This document shows positions 6,458-12,695 of a stretch of DNA of 12,695 bases, piece after piece. This DNA is from an uncultured Bacilli bacterium (GTDB lineage Bacteria > Bacillota_I > Bacilli_A > RF39 > UBA660), in assembly GCA_947629075.1 (NCBI GenBank), contig CANRCI010000034.1:1-12695 (forward strand), written 5' to 3'. How positions within the stretch are numbered: the first letter of the stretch is position 1; each line of letters opens with the position of its first letter. Both the position numbers and the translations under genes were made by a program. The notes under the pieces are model-generated. The model saw only the letters and a program-made list of their open reading frames with translations. It searched no databases and was not told the DNA's origin.

Positions 6458-7558
6458 ATGAGTTTGAAAGCTGGAATTGTTGGTCTTCCTAATGTTGGTA
6501 AATCAACTTTGTTCAATGCCATTACAAAACAAAATATTTTAGCTGCTAACTATCCCTTTGCCACAATTGAACCTAATGTGGGAGTGGTAGTAGTACCAGA
6601 TAAAAGATTAGATAAATTAAATGAGATGTATAAACCAGAACGATTAATCGCTACTAGTTTTGAATTTACTGACATTGCTGGTCTTGTTAAAGGAGCTAGT
6701 CAAGGAGAAGGTCTTGGTAATAAATTTTTATCTCACATCAGAGAAGTCGATGCTATTTGTGAAGTAGTTAGATGTTTTAATGACGGAAGTATTATCCATG
6801 TCGAAGATGGAATTGACCCGATAAGAGATATTGAAATAATTAATTTAGAACTTGCTATAGCCGATTTAGAGATAATTAATAATCGTATTGATCGAATTAA
6901 GAAAAAAGCTTTGACCAATCGTGATAAAGAAGCTCTAGTTGAGTATAATGTTTTAGATAGAGCAAAACATGCTTTGGAAGAAAATAAAGCATTGCGAACA
7001 GTTGATTTTACTAAAGAGGAATTAGCAATAATTAAGAATTTTAGTTTTTTAACCTTAAAACCGATCATTTATCTTGCCAATGTTTTAGAGGATGATTTAA
7101 TCGAAGAAGATAATGAATACGTTAAGGCTGTTAGAGAATATGCTTTAAATGAGGGAGCTAAGACTGTTAAGATATGCGCTAAGATGGAAGCTGATCTATG
7201 TGAGATGAATGAAGATGAGAAAAAAGAGATGCTTAGTGCGGTAGGAATTGAAGAGAGTGGTTTGGATACATTGATTAGAGAAACCTACGATTTATTAGGT
7301 CTTGAAACTTTCTTCACAGTTGGAAAAGACGAAGTACGTGCTTGGACTTATAATAAAGGAATGAATGCGAAACAGTGTGCTGGAGTTATTCATAGTGACT
7401 TTGAGCGCGGTTTTATTAAAGCTGAAGTTATGTCATATGACGATTTAGTAAAATATGGTTCCGAATTAAAAGTAAAAGAGGCAGGACGTCATCGTCTAGA
7501 AGGAAAAGATTATATCATGCAAGATGGGGATATTTGTCTGTTCAGATTTAATGTTTAG
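6458..7558 (+). CDS. ychF: Ribosome-associated ATPase YchF (OBG family, OLA1-like)
   Basis: YchF is a universally conserved P-loop protein of the OBG family that prefers ATP and associates with ribosomes and stress responses. At 366 residues it is full length. The P-loop GLPNVGKST spans residues 9-17. DIAGLVKGAS (72-81) is the G3 region, and LSHIR (91-95) carries the histidine conserved in this subfamily. NVLE (208-211) replaces the NKxD guanine motif, as expected for the ATP-preferring YchF. A coiled-coil insertion occupies about 125-175, and the C-terminal TGS domain about 280-366 ends in DGDICLFRFNV. GGAGG at 6446-6450 lies 7 nt before the ATG. The 7567 gene follows after 8 nt. In B. subtilis ychF also precedes rpsF-ssb-rpsR. 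Confidence 0.97.
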   Translation: MSLKAGIVGLPNVGKSTLFNAITKQNILAANYPFATIEPNVGVVVVPDKRLDKLNEMYKPERLIATSFEFTDIAGLVKGASQGEGLGNKFLSHIREVDAICEVVRCFNDGSIIHVEDGIDPIRDIEIINLELAIADLEIINNRIDRIKKKALTNRDKEALVEYNVLDRAKHALEENKALRTVDFTKEELAIIKNFSFLTLKPIIYLANVLEDDLIEEDNEYVKAVREYALNEGAKTVKICAKMEADLCEMNEDEKKEMLSAVGIEESGLDTLIRETYDLLGLETFFTVGKDEVRAWTYNKGMNAKQCAGVIHSDFERGFIKAEVMSYDDLVKYGSELKVKEAGRHRLEGKDYIMQDGDICLFRFNV

Positions 7559-7566
7559 GAGATATT

Positions 7567-8346
7567 ATGGAAAGTCAAATTAAAATTTTTGAATCAGGAA
7601 TTGAAGAGGGAATAATGAGTCGTAACAAAAAGTTTTATGACGACAACCTTTCACAGAAAGAAATCGATGATATATTTTTAAAAACGCGTTTAAGTTTAGG
7701 CGAGAAATATTCCTTCGATGGAAAAAAGATCTTTCAACCATATCAAAAAACGGATAGTAACGGATTGGAATATGCCGATGGTAAATACGTGGTAATTGGT
7801 GATAAACACATGAAGAGTGATGACTTTTGGTATGAAAACATCCCTTGTGATATTTTGATTATATCTAATAAATATTCCAAAGTTGTCTTGGGTAATCAGA
7901 TGGCTGATTGTCCAATACTAATTATTGAAGATAGAAAACTAGGAGTTACTGCTTTAGCGCATTGTGGTGTTTCTTACATTGATCGTTTACTTCCAGTCGA
8001 TACTGTTCGAGCTTTACAAAAAGAGTACAACAGTTCTTTAGACGATTTATTTGTCTACATCGGAAGTTGCGCTAAAAAAGATAGTTATGTGTATGAGACA
8101 TACCCTAAATGGGCTCATAATAATGAAGTGTGGGAACACAATATAGAACTAAAAAGTGATGGTTATCATCTAGACATTACTAATGCCATTATCTCCCAAC
8201 TTAAAAGAATTGGAATTAAGAATATAGAAGTTAGTGAAGTAGATACAATTACTGATCCGCGATATTATTCTCACTATGCTAGTAATAAGGGAAAAAAAGA
8301 AAAGTTAGGACAAAATTTTGTCGGGTTTTACTACCTAGAAAAATAA
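7567..8346 (+). CDS. Divergent YfiH/PgeF-like protein (laccase-domain family)
   Basis: This 259-residue protein resembles the YfiH/PgeF (COG1496) family. Its members bind zinc or copper and are reported as purine nucleoside phosphorylases/adenosine deaminases or polyphenol oxidases; E. coli PgeF also edits peptidoglycan precursors. The core is visible: MADCPILIIED (112-122) with the metal-ligand Cys115, then ALAHCG (129-134) with ligand His132, then IGSCAKKDSY (165-174). DPRYYSHYASN (230-240) matches the C-terminal family motif. The usual QxHG histidine near residue 59 is replaced: the sequence there is FQPYQK, with Tyr59. TAGGAGA at 7556-7562, overlapping the ychF stop, is the ribosome binding site, so it is translated in one unit with ychF. 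It may be a member with altered chemistry. Confidence 0.82.
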   Translation: MESQIKIFESGIEEGIMSRNKKFYDDNLSQKEIDDIFLKTRLSLGEKYSFDGKKIFQPYQKTDSNGLEYADGKYVVIGDKHMKSDDFWYENIPCDILIISNKYSKVVLGNQMADCPILIIEDRKLGVTALAHCGVSYIDRLLPVDTVRALQKEYNSSLDDLFVYIGSCAKKDSYVYETYPKWAHNNEVWEHNIELKSDGYHLDITNAIISQLKRIGIKNIEVSEVDTITDPRYYSHYASNKGKKEKLGQNFVGFYYLEK

Positions 8347-8356
8347 AAATTTGTTG

Positions 8357-8385
8357 TTTACTTTTCTTTTTTCTTTTGTTATACT
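8357..8385 (+). promoter_or_regulatory. Promoter of the rpsF operon
   Basis: TTTACT (8357-8362) and TATACT (8380-8385) are 17 bp apart, with TG at 8377-8378 as an extended -10. Transcription would start near 8390-8392. No terminator is seen between the 7567 gene and rpsF, so read-through from ychF is also likely. Confidence 0.75.
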
Positions 8386-8431
8386 ACTAACGAGTATTTT
8401 AATACTCCTTGCCTAGTGATAGGCCGTTAGT
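8386..8431 (+). promoter_or_regulatory. Structured rpsF leader, probable S6:S18-binding RNA
   Basis: The leader can fold as a three-way junction. The outer stem ACTAACG (8386-8392) pairs with CGTTAGT (8425-8431). An inner hairpin AGTAT (8393-8397) pairs with ATACT (8402-8406), and a second GCCTA (8411-8415) pairs with TAGGC (8420-8424) around GTGA. The 3' side holds CCG at 8424-8426. The rpsF leader element bound by the S6:S18 dimer is known in many bacteria and has a CCG feature mimicking the 16S rRNA site, so this is a good match by position and motif. CTCCTT (8405-8410) is complementary to AAGGAG (8436-8441) in the rpsF ribosome binding site, giving a means of translational feedback. A start at 8392 would cut the outer stem, so the exact transcript start matters. 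Confidence 0.7.
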
Positions 8432-8449
8432 CCAAAAGGAGGTGTAACA

Positions 8450-8740
8450 ATGAAAAAATATGAAATGATGTTTATCGTTCGCCCAGACTTAGAGGAAGCT
8501 GATATTAAAAAAGTTGCTGATTCTATGAAAGGTGTTGCAACAGATAATAAAGCTAAAAGTGTTGAACTACAAGAATTAGGTCAAAAAGAACTTGCATATG
8601 AAATTAAAAAGTACAAAAATGGTTATTATTTCTTATTAGTATTTGAAACTGATAGAAATGAGGCTGTTAATGAGTTAAACCGTTTAGCATCAATTAATGA
8701 AAACATTATTCGTCACTTAGTTGTTAGAGTAGATGAATAA
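8450..8740 (+). CDS. rpsF: Ribosomal protein bS6
   Basis: S6 is a small-subunit platform protein that binds 16S rRNA as a dimer with S18. The 96-residue sequence is full length and starts MKKYEMMFIVRP, the usual first strand. ELGQKELAYEIKKYKNGYYFLL (from residue 42) is the typical core and NIIRHLVVR (85-93) the last strand. The C-terminus is short, without an acidic extension. A very strong ribosome binding site AAGGAGGTG (8436-8444) precedes the ATG. It is first in the rpsF-ssb-rpsR operon; ssb follows after 14 nt. Confidence 0.97.
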   Translation: MKKYEMMFIVRPDLEEADIKKVADSMKGVATDNKAKSVELQELGQKELAYEIKKYKNGYYFLLVFETDRNEAVNELNRLASINENIIRHLVVRVDE

Positions 8741-8754
8741 GAAAAGAGGTAAGT

Positions 8755-9246
8755 ATGAATAAAGTATTTTTAATAGGAAGATTAACTAGAGATCCTGAAT
8801 TAAGATATACTGATAGTAATATACCGGTTGCAACATTTAGTATTGCAGTAAACAGAAATTATACTAATCAAGCTGGCGAAAGAGAAGCAGATTTTATCAA
8901 TATTATCGTTTGGAGAAAACAAGCAGAGAATGTTAAGAATTACATTGGTAAGGGTAGTCAAGTTGCTATCGATGGAAGAATTCAAACTAGAAGTTATGAA
9001 AGAGATGGACAGAGACGTTATGTTACAGAAGTAGTAGCGGACAATGTTCAATTCTTAGATACTCGTGGAAGTCGTGAGAATGCTAATAATAATTCTAATG
9101 GATTTAATTCATTCCCACCAGTTGACGAAGTAACTCCTAATGATTTCCCATCAGCTAAAGAAGAGCCAACTACCAGTGTTAAAAATGATCCTTTCGCAGA
9201 TTTTGGTTCTAGTATAGAAATTAATGATGATGAATTACCATTCTAA
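8755..9246 (+). CDS. ssb: Single-stranded DNA-binding protein SSB
   Basis: SSB coats single-stranded DNA in replication, repair and recombination. The 163-residue protein has an N-terminal OB fold (about 1-105), beginning MNKVFLIGRLTRDPELRYT and including the WRKQAENVKNYIGKGS segment (45-60). A disordered Asn/Ser/Pro-rich linker (about 108-155) follows, and the tail DDELPF (158-163) recruits partner proteins. AGAGGT at 8745-8750 lies 4 nt before the ATG. Its place between rpsF and rpsR is the standard Bacilli arrangement and marks it as the main replicative SSB. Confidence 0.97.
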   Translation: MNKVFLIGRLTRDPELRYTDSNIPVATFSIAVNRNYTNQAGEREADFINIIVWRKQAENVKNYIGKGSQVAIDGRIQTRSYERDGQRRYVTEVVADNVQFLDTRGSRENANNNSNGFNSFPPVDEVTPNDFPSAKEEPTTSVKNDPFADFGSSIEINDDELPF

Positions 9247-9263
9247 GAAGGAGGATAAATGAT

Positions 9264-9479
9264 ATGGCAGAATTTTTCAGAAAAAAGAAAAAAGTTTGTT
9301 ATATGTGTACAGGTAAAGAAGTTGACTACAAAGATGTAGATGTTTTAAAGAGATTTGTTAACGATCGTGGTAAACTTCATCCAAGACGTGTTACTGGAAC
9401 TTGTGCAAAACACCAAAGACATGTCGCAAAACAAGTTAAGAGAGCAAGAGAACTTGGATTGTTACCATATGCAAAATAA
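9264..9479 (+). CDS. rpsR: Ribosomal protein bS18, zinc-binding type
   Basis: S18 binds the platform of the small subunit with S6. At 71 residues it is of normal length. The basic N-terminus is followed by Cys12 and Cys15 (CYMC), and later Cys47 and His50 (CAKH), which together can form a zinc site. This is the cysteine-containing form of S18; zinc-free paralogues lack these residues. The family motif VTGTCAKHQRHVAKQVKRAR (43-62) and the end LGLLPYAK (64-71) are clear. AAGGAGG (9248-9254) lies 9 nt before the ATG at 9264. An out-of-frame ATG at 9259 is not used. It is the last gene of the operon, followed by a terminator. Confidence 0.97.
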   Translation: MAEFFRKKKKVCYMCTGKEVDYKDVDVLKRFVNDRGKLHPRRVTGTCAKHQRHVAKQVKRARELGLLPYAK

Positions 9480-9490
9480 TAGATATATTT

Positions 9491-9519
9491 AAGAAGGAAT
9501 TTATGTTCCTTCTTTTTTT
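9491..9519 (+). terminator. Rho-independent terminator of rpsF-ssb-rpsR
   Basis: AAGAAGGAA (9491-9499) pairs perfectly with TTCCTTCTT (9506-9514) around TTTATG. The T-run spans 9513-9519. It lies 11 nt after the rpsR stop. Confidence 0.9.
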
Positions 9520-9520
9520 G

Positions 9521-9529
9521 TGCTATAAT
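9521..9529 (+). promoter_or_regulatory. Consensus extended -10 element just after the rpsR terminator
   Basis: TGC followed by a perfect TATAAT (9524-9529). The 17-bp -35 position (TTATGT, 9501-9506) lies inside the terminator and is poor. A transcript from here would have a leader of about 100 nt before divIC, with no obvious open reading frame of its own. Confidence 0.5.
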
Positions 9530-9541
9530 GAGCTATTTTTT

Positions 9542-9568
9542 AGTGTCAAGTAATATAAAGTAAGTGTC
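9542..9568 (+). repeat. Direct repeat AGTGTC, 21-bp period, between two promoters
   Basis: AGTGTC occurs at 9542-9547 and 9563-9568, exactly 21 bp apart (two helical turns). AAGTAA occurs at 9548-9553 and 9558-9563. It could be a binding site for a regulator between the two -10 elements at 9524 and 9599. The sequence is AT-rich and the repeats are short, so confidence is low. Confidence 0.3.
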
Positions 9569-9575
9569 TAATTTA

Positions 9576-9604
9576 TTGTTTTGGGTATTGGCAAATGATA
9601 TAAT
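9576..9604 (+). promoter_or_regulatory. Promoter of divIC-tilS(-ftsH)
   Basis: TTGTTT (9576-9581) and a perfect TATAAT (9599-9604) are 17 bp apart, with TGA (9596-9598) giving an extended -10. Transcription would start near 9611, about 24 nt before the divIC GTG start. Confidence 0.7.
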
Positions 9605-9634
9605 AAACTTGGGTTACTAGAAAGTGGTGATAGA

Positions 9635-9958
9635 GTGAAAAAGAAGAAAAAAAAGCATAAAAGACTTAAGAAAAAGACTTTTCGCATTTTTGTCTTTGGA
9701 TTTATCTGTCTAGTAATCATAACGATATTTATGGTTAGTGTAAGTAAAGTTATTGTTGAGATATACAGTAAAAATAAAGAAAAAGAAGAATTAAATAACA
9801 AGTTAGTGGAATTGAAGAAAGAGGAAGAACAATTGACAATAGATGTAGAAAAATTGAAAGATCCAGAGTATGTAGCGCGATATTTGCGTGAAAAGTTCTT
9901 TTATTCTACTGATGGTGAGTATATAATAAGAATTCCAAAAGGAAATGTAGAGGAATAG
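9635..9958 (+). CDS. divIC: Septum formation initiator DivIC/FtsB family
   Basis: DivIC is a small bitopic protein of the division machinery that pairs with FtsL and DivIB through an extracytoplasmic coiled coil. The 107-residue protein has a very basic cytoplasmic start (residues 1-17, mostly Lys), one membrane helix at about 17-37, a coiled coil at about 45-74, and the family's C-terminal segment DPEYVARYLREKFFYS (76-91) ending in GEYIIRIP (94-101). The start is GTG, with GGTGA (9626-9630) 4 nt upstream, the same spacing as at parA. The last base of its TAG stop is the first base of a possible GTG start of tilS. In B. subtilis spoIIE and other genes lie between divIC and tilS; here they are adjacent. 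Confidence 0.9.
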   Translation: MKKKKKKHKRLKKKTFRIFVFGFICLVIITIFMVSVSKVIVEIYSKNKEKEELNNKLVELKKEEEQLTIDVEKLKDPEYVARYLREKFFYSTDGEYIIRIPKGNVEE

Positions 9959-9966
9959 TGATTGTG

Positions 9967-11295
9967 ATGCAGGAAGTATTTGATTTCTTGGAAAAAGAAA
10001 TAAAACTTAAAAAAGGTGATATTATAGTTATTGGAAATAGTGGTGGGCCTGATTCGATGGCTCTTTTGAATGTCATTTTAACCTTTAGAAAGAAACTTGA
10101 TTTAAAGGTTATTTGTGCTCATGTCAACCACAATGTACGAAAGGTAAGTTTTAAAGAAAAAGAATTTTTAGAGAAATATTGTTTAGATCACGATGTAGTA
10201 TTTGAAAGTATGGTTATCGAAAAGTACGGTGATGATAACTTTCATAATGAAGCGAGAAATATAAGATACAATTATTTTGAAGATATAGTTAGAAAATATG
10301 GAGCTAACTATTTAATGACTGCCCATCATGGCGATGACTTAATTGAGACGATTGTTATGCGCATCGTTCGTGGTTCGACTTTAAAGGGATATAGTGGTTT
10401 TTCTAGAATTGTTGAAAAAGATAGTTATAAAATAGTTAGACCTTTAATATTTGTTACTAAAAACGATATTTTAACTTATGATTCAAAAGAGAATATTCCG
10501 TATGTCATCGATAAATCTAATTTTAAAGGTAAATATACTAGAAATAGATATCGTAAAACGTTATTGCCGTTTCTAAAAAGTGAAGATAAGAATGTGCATA
10601 AAAAGTTTTTGAAGTTTAATAAGACGTTAGAAGACTACGATCGTTATATCAATTCTGAGATCGATAAAGTTCTTAAAAAAGTCTATAAAAATAAAAAAGT
10701 GGATCTAAATAAATATAATGAATTAGATCCATTGATTCAGAGAAAGTTAATTTATAAAATTCTAGAGGAAACTTATCGCGATGATTTGATGATTATTAAT
10801 GATTCACATGTCGGTTTGATTAAAAAGTTGATTAAATCTCGTAAAGCTAATGCTTATGTGTGTTTACCTGATAATGTCAGAGTTGTTAAGAGTTATGATA
10901 CTTTAGAGATTGGTCGTGATGAAAAAGAGGTTACGTCATATGAAATAGAACTTTTGGATTATGCTTTTCTTCCCAATGGTCATACCATTGAAAAAGTTGA
11001 TGATGATAGTATTGGTAATGGAAATGATGTTTGTCGTATCTCTAATAAAGATATAACTTATCCTTTGTATGTTAGAACTAGAAAATATGGCGATAAAATG
11101 GAATTAAAAACAGTCGGTGGTCATAAAAAAGTTAAAGATATATTTATCGATAGTAAGATTCCAAAAGAAGAAAGAGATAAGTGGCCAGTAGTAGTAGATT
11201 CAACCGATAAAATAATTTGGATACCTAATTTAAAAAAATCTAAATTCACTAAACAAAAAAAAGATAAATATGATATAATATTGAAATATGAGTAA
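9967..11295 (+). CDS. tilS: tRNA(Ile)-lysidine synthase TilS
   Basis: TilS uses ATP to attach lysine to C34 of the CAU-anticodon tRNA-Ile, so that it reads AUA; it is essential. With the ATG at 9967 the protein has 442 residues, the normal size for the long form. The PP-loop SGGPDS spans 25-30, AHHGDD 119-124, and RNRYRK 192-197, all family signatures. A middle helical domain follows, and the C-terminal TilS domain contains YPLYVRTRKYGDKM (around 360-373). The frame is also open from GTG 9958 and GTG 9964. GAGGA (9950-9954) is 9 nt before 9964 and 12 nt before 9967, so a start at 9964 cannot be excluded. AUA codons are common in this window, consistent with a need for TilS. ftsH follows after 15 nt; hpt, often in between, is absent. 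Confidence 0.95.
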   Translation: MQEVFDFLEKEIKLKKGDIIVIGNSGGPDSMALLNVILTFRKKLDLKVICAHVNHNVRKVSFKEKEFLEKYCLDHDVVFESMVIEKYGDDNFHNEARNIRYNYFEDIVRKYGANYLMTAHHGDDLIETIVMRIVRGSTLKGYSGFSRIVEKDSYKIVRPLIFVTKNDILTYDSKENIPYVIDKSNFKGKYTRNRYRKTLLPFLKSEDKNVHKKFLKFNKTLEDYDRYINSEIDKVLKKVYKNKKVDLNKYNELDPLIQRKLIYKILEETYRDDLMIINDSHVGLIKKLIKSRKANAYVCLPDNVRVVKSYDTLEIGRDEKEVTSYEIELLDYAFLPNGHTIEKVDDDSIGNGNDVCRISNKDITYPLYVRTRKYGDKMELKTVGGHKKVKDIFIDSKIPKEERDKWPVVVDSTDKIIWIPNLKKSKFTKQKKDKYDIILKYE

Positions 11296-11310
11296 AACGA
11301 GGAGGATTTT

Positions 11311-12695
11311 ATGAATAGAAAAAGAGTAAAAAAAGGATTAACACCTTATTTATTACTTATAGTTATCGTTATTGGTATCTATATGGTGTTTTCCGTTGTA
11401 AATAATAAAGTTAATACTTTTACCTATGATGAGTTTGTTAAAGAACTTAATAATGGTAATATTGAAGAATTAGTTATCGTACCTAGAGAAAGAGCTGTTG
11501 TCTATGACATTACAGGTAAATTAAAAGGGTATAAAGATTATGAAAGTTTTACTTTAAAAGCTCCGATGAGTGATAAAGTCATCTCTCAAATAATTGAGAC
11601 TGATACTGATGAGTTAGGGTTTAAACTTAAGGTAGAAGCTGATCCAGAATCTAGTTCCTTACTTTTGATTATAATTAATGTCGTACCACTTCTATTGATT
11701 GCAGGTTTTGCTTTCTGGTTCTTTTCTAAACAACTTAGTGCTAATGGTAAATCAATGGACTTTGGAAGAAGTAGAGCTCGTCTTAATGATGATAAGAACA
11801 AGGTTACATTTAAAGATGTAGCAGGACTTAAAGAGGAAAAAGAAGAAGTAAGAGAGTTAATCGATTTCTTAAAGAATCCTAAAAAGTTCCAAAGATTGGG
11901 AGCAAGAATTCCTAAAGGTGTATTATTAGTTGGTCCTCCAGGTACAGGTAAAACTTTACTAGCTAAAGCTGTTGCTGGAGAAGCAAATGTTCCGTTCTAC
12001 TTTATAAGTGGTTCTGATTTCGTTGAATTATTTGTCGGTGTTGGTGCAAGTCGTGTAAGAGATATGTTTAAACAAGCTAAACAAAATGCGCCATGTCTAA
12101 TATTTATCGATGAGATTGATGCTGTTGGTCGTCAACGTGGTACTGGTTTAGGTGGTGGACACGATGAACGTGAGCAAACCCTTAACCAATTACTTACTGA
12201 GATGGATGGTTTTGGAGCTAACGAAGGTATAATCATCATTGCTGCTACTAACCGTGCTGATGTATTGGACCCAGCCCTTCTTCGTCCAGGTAGATTTGAC
12301 CGTCAAGTAACAGTTGACCTTCCAGACGTTCGTGAAAGAGAAGAAATTTTAACAGTTCATGCTCGAAATAAAGTCTTAGGTGAAGGAGTAACTATTAAAA
12401 ATATTGCTAAACGTACTCCAGGATTTAGTGGAGCAACGCTTGAAAACTTACTTAATGAAGCTGCTTTACTAGCAGTAAGACGTAATAAAGATTGCATTAC
12501 GATGAGTGAAATAGATGAAGCTACTGACCGTGTTATCGGTGGTCCAGCTAAAACTAGTCGTAAATATACGCAACACGAGAAAGAAGTAGTTGCTTATCAT
12601 GAAGCAGGGCACGCTGTTTTAGGAATCAAACTTGAACATGCTGATGATGTTCATAAGATTACTATTATCCCACGTGGTCAAGCTGGTGGTTATAC
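11311..12695 (+). CDS. ftsH: ATP-dependent zinc metalloprotease FtsH, 3' truncated by window end
   Basis: FtsH is a hexameric membrane AAA+ protease that degrades damaged or regulatory membrane and cytosolic proteins. The frame stays open for 461 codons to the window edge; the family has about 600-700 residues. Membrane helices lie at about 10-30 and 117-138 and flank a small extracytoplasmic domain. The AAA domain has Walker A GPPGTGKT (208-215), pore motif FVG (241-243), Walker B with Asp267-Glu268, and the second region of homology ATNRADVLDPALLRPGRFD (312-330) with Arg325 and Arg328. The protease zinc motif HEAGH spans 430-434; the third zinc ligand lies beyond the window. GAGGAGG (11299-11305) is 5 nt before the ATG. 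The gap after tilS is 15 nt without a terminator, so co-transcription with divIC-tilS is likely. Confidence 0.97.
   Translation, partial: MNRKRVKKGLTPYLLLIVIVIGIYMVFSVVNNKVNTFTYDEFVKELNNGNIEELVIVPRERAVVYDITGKLKGYKDYESFTLKAPMSDKVISQIIETDTDELGFKLKVEADPESSSLLLIIINVVPLLLIAGFAFWFFSKQLSANGKSMDFGRSRARLNDDKNKVTFKDVAGLKEEKEEVRELIDFLKNPKKFQRLGARIPKGVLLVGPPGTGKTLLAKAVAGEANVPFYFISGSDFVELFVGVGASRVRDMFKQAKQNAPCLIFIDEIDAVGRQRGTGLGGGHDEREQTLNQLLTEMDGFGANEGIIIIAATNRADVLDPALLRPGRFDRQVTVDLPDVREREEILTVHARNKVLGEGVTIKNIAKRTPGFSGATLENLLNEAALLAVRRNKDCITMSEIDEATDRVIGGPAKTSRKYTQHEKEVVAYHEAGHAVLGIKLEHADDVHKITIIPRGQAGGY

Noticed and set aside
9528..9563. Mini open reading frame of 11 codons after the rpsR terminator
   Set aside because: It has no ribosome binding site, overlaps the -10 element, and its content is not distinctive.
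12671..12676. CACGTG core resembling parS
   Set aside because: The flanks do not match the TGTTTCACGTGAAACA consensus, and the bases encode conserved FtsH residues (PRG).
1..12695. Mobile elements, CRISPR arrays, tRNA or rRNA genes
   Set aside because: I looked for transposase motifs, regularly spaced repeats and cloverleaf or rRNA motifs and saw none.
12598..12695. FtsH as a pseudogene lacking its third zinc ligand
   Set aside because: The frame is intact to the window edge; the missing part is simply outside the window.

Overview
The window comes from a low-GC (about one third GC by eye) bacterial chromosome of the Bacillota, most likely the Bacilli. The gene set and order match the origin-proximal region of that group. 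The order parA-parB ... ychF ... rpsF-ssb-rpsR resembles soj-spo0J ... ychF-rpsF-ssb-rpsR of Bacillus subtilis. The block divIC-tilS-ftsH lies farther from the origin there but is fused on here. Every gene is on the + strand. All 15 visible stop codons are TAA or TAG, never TGA, while Trp is encoded by TGG, so the standard bacterial code fits. The sporulation genes that sit between divIC and tilS in B. subtilis are absent, as is hpt between tilS and ftsH. This suggests a streamlined, probably non-sporulating lineage such as uncultured gut Bacilli; that placement is inference.

Layout: (1) 2-670, the 3' part of an Asn/Met-rich, mostly disordered protein with a folded-looking C-terminus, ended by a terminator. 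(2) 810-5125, a tightly packed five-gene unit parA-parB-mscS-DUF951-abgT with one plausible promoter and a strong terminator. The genes overlap by 11 nt or are 2 nt apart. (3) 5153-6412, a two-gene unit of unrecognised proteins with its own promoter and terminator: a coiled-coil protein with a basic C-terminus, then a very acidic 105-residue protein. (4) 6428-8346, ychF and a divergent YfiH/PgeF-like gene. (5) 8357-9519, the rpsF-ssb-rpsR operon, headed by a structured leader that looks like the S6:S18 autoregulatory RNA. (6) 9520-12695, a promoter-rich gap, then divIC, tilS and a 3'-truncated ftsH.

Functionally this is mainly housekeeping: chromosome partition (ParA/ParB), osmotic protection (MscS), translation (YchF, S6, S18, TilS), replication and repair (SSB), division (DivIC) and membrane proteolysis (FtsH). 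The accessory or less explained parts are the Asn/Met-rich protein, the AbgT-family transporter inside the partition operon, the two-gene unit at 5205-6361, the YfiH homologue lacking one metal-ligand histidine, and the rpsF leader with an apparent anti-Shine-Dalgarno segment. I see no mobile element, CRISPR array, tRNA or rRNA. No gap without a gene exceeds about 200 nt.
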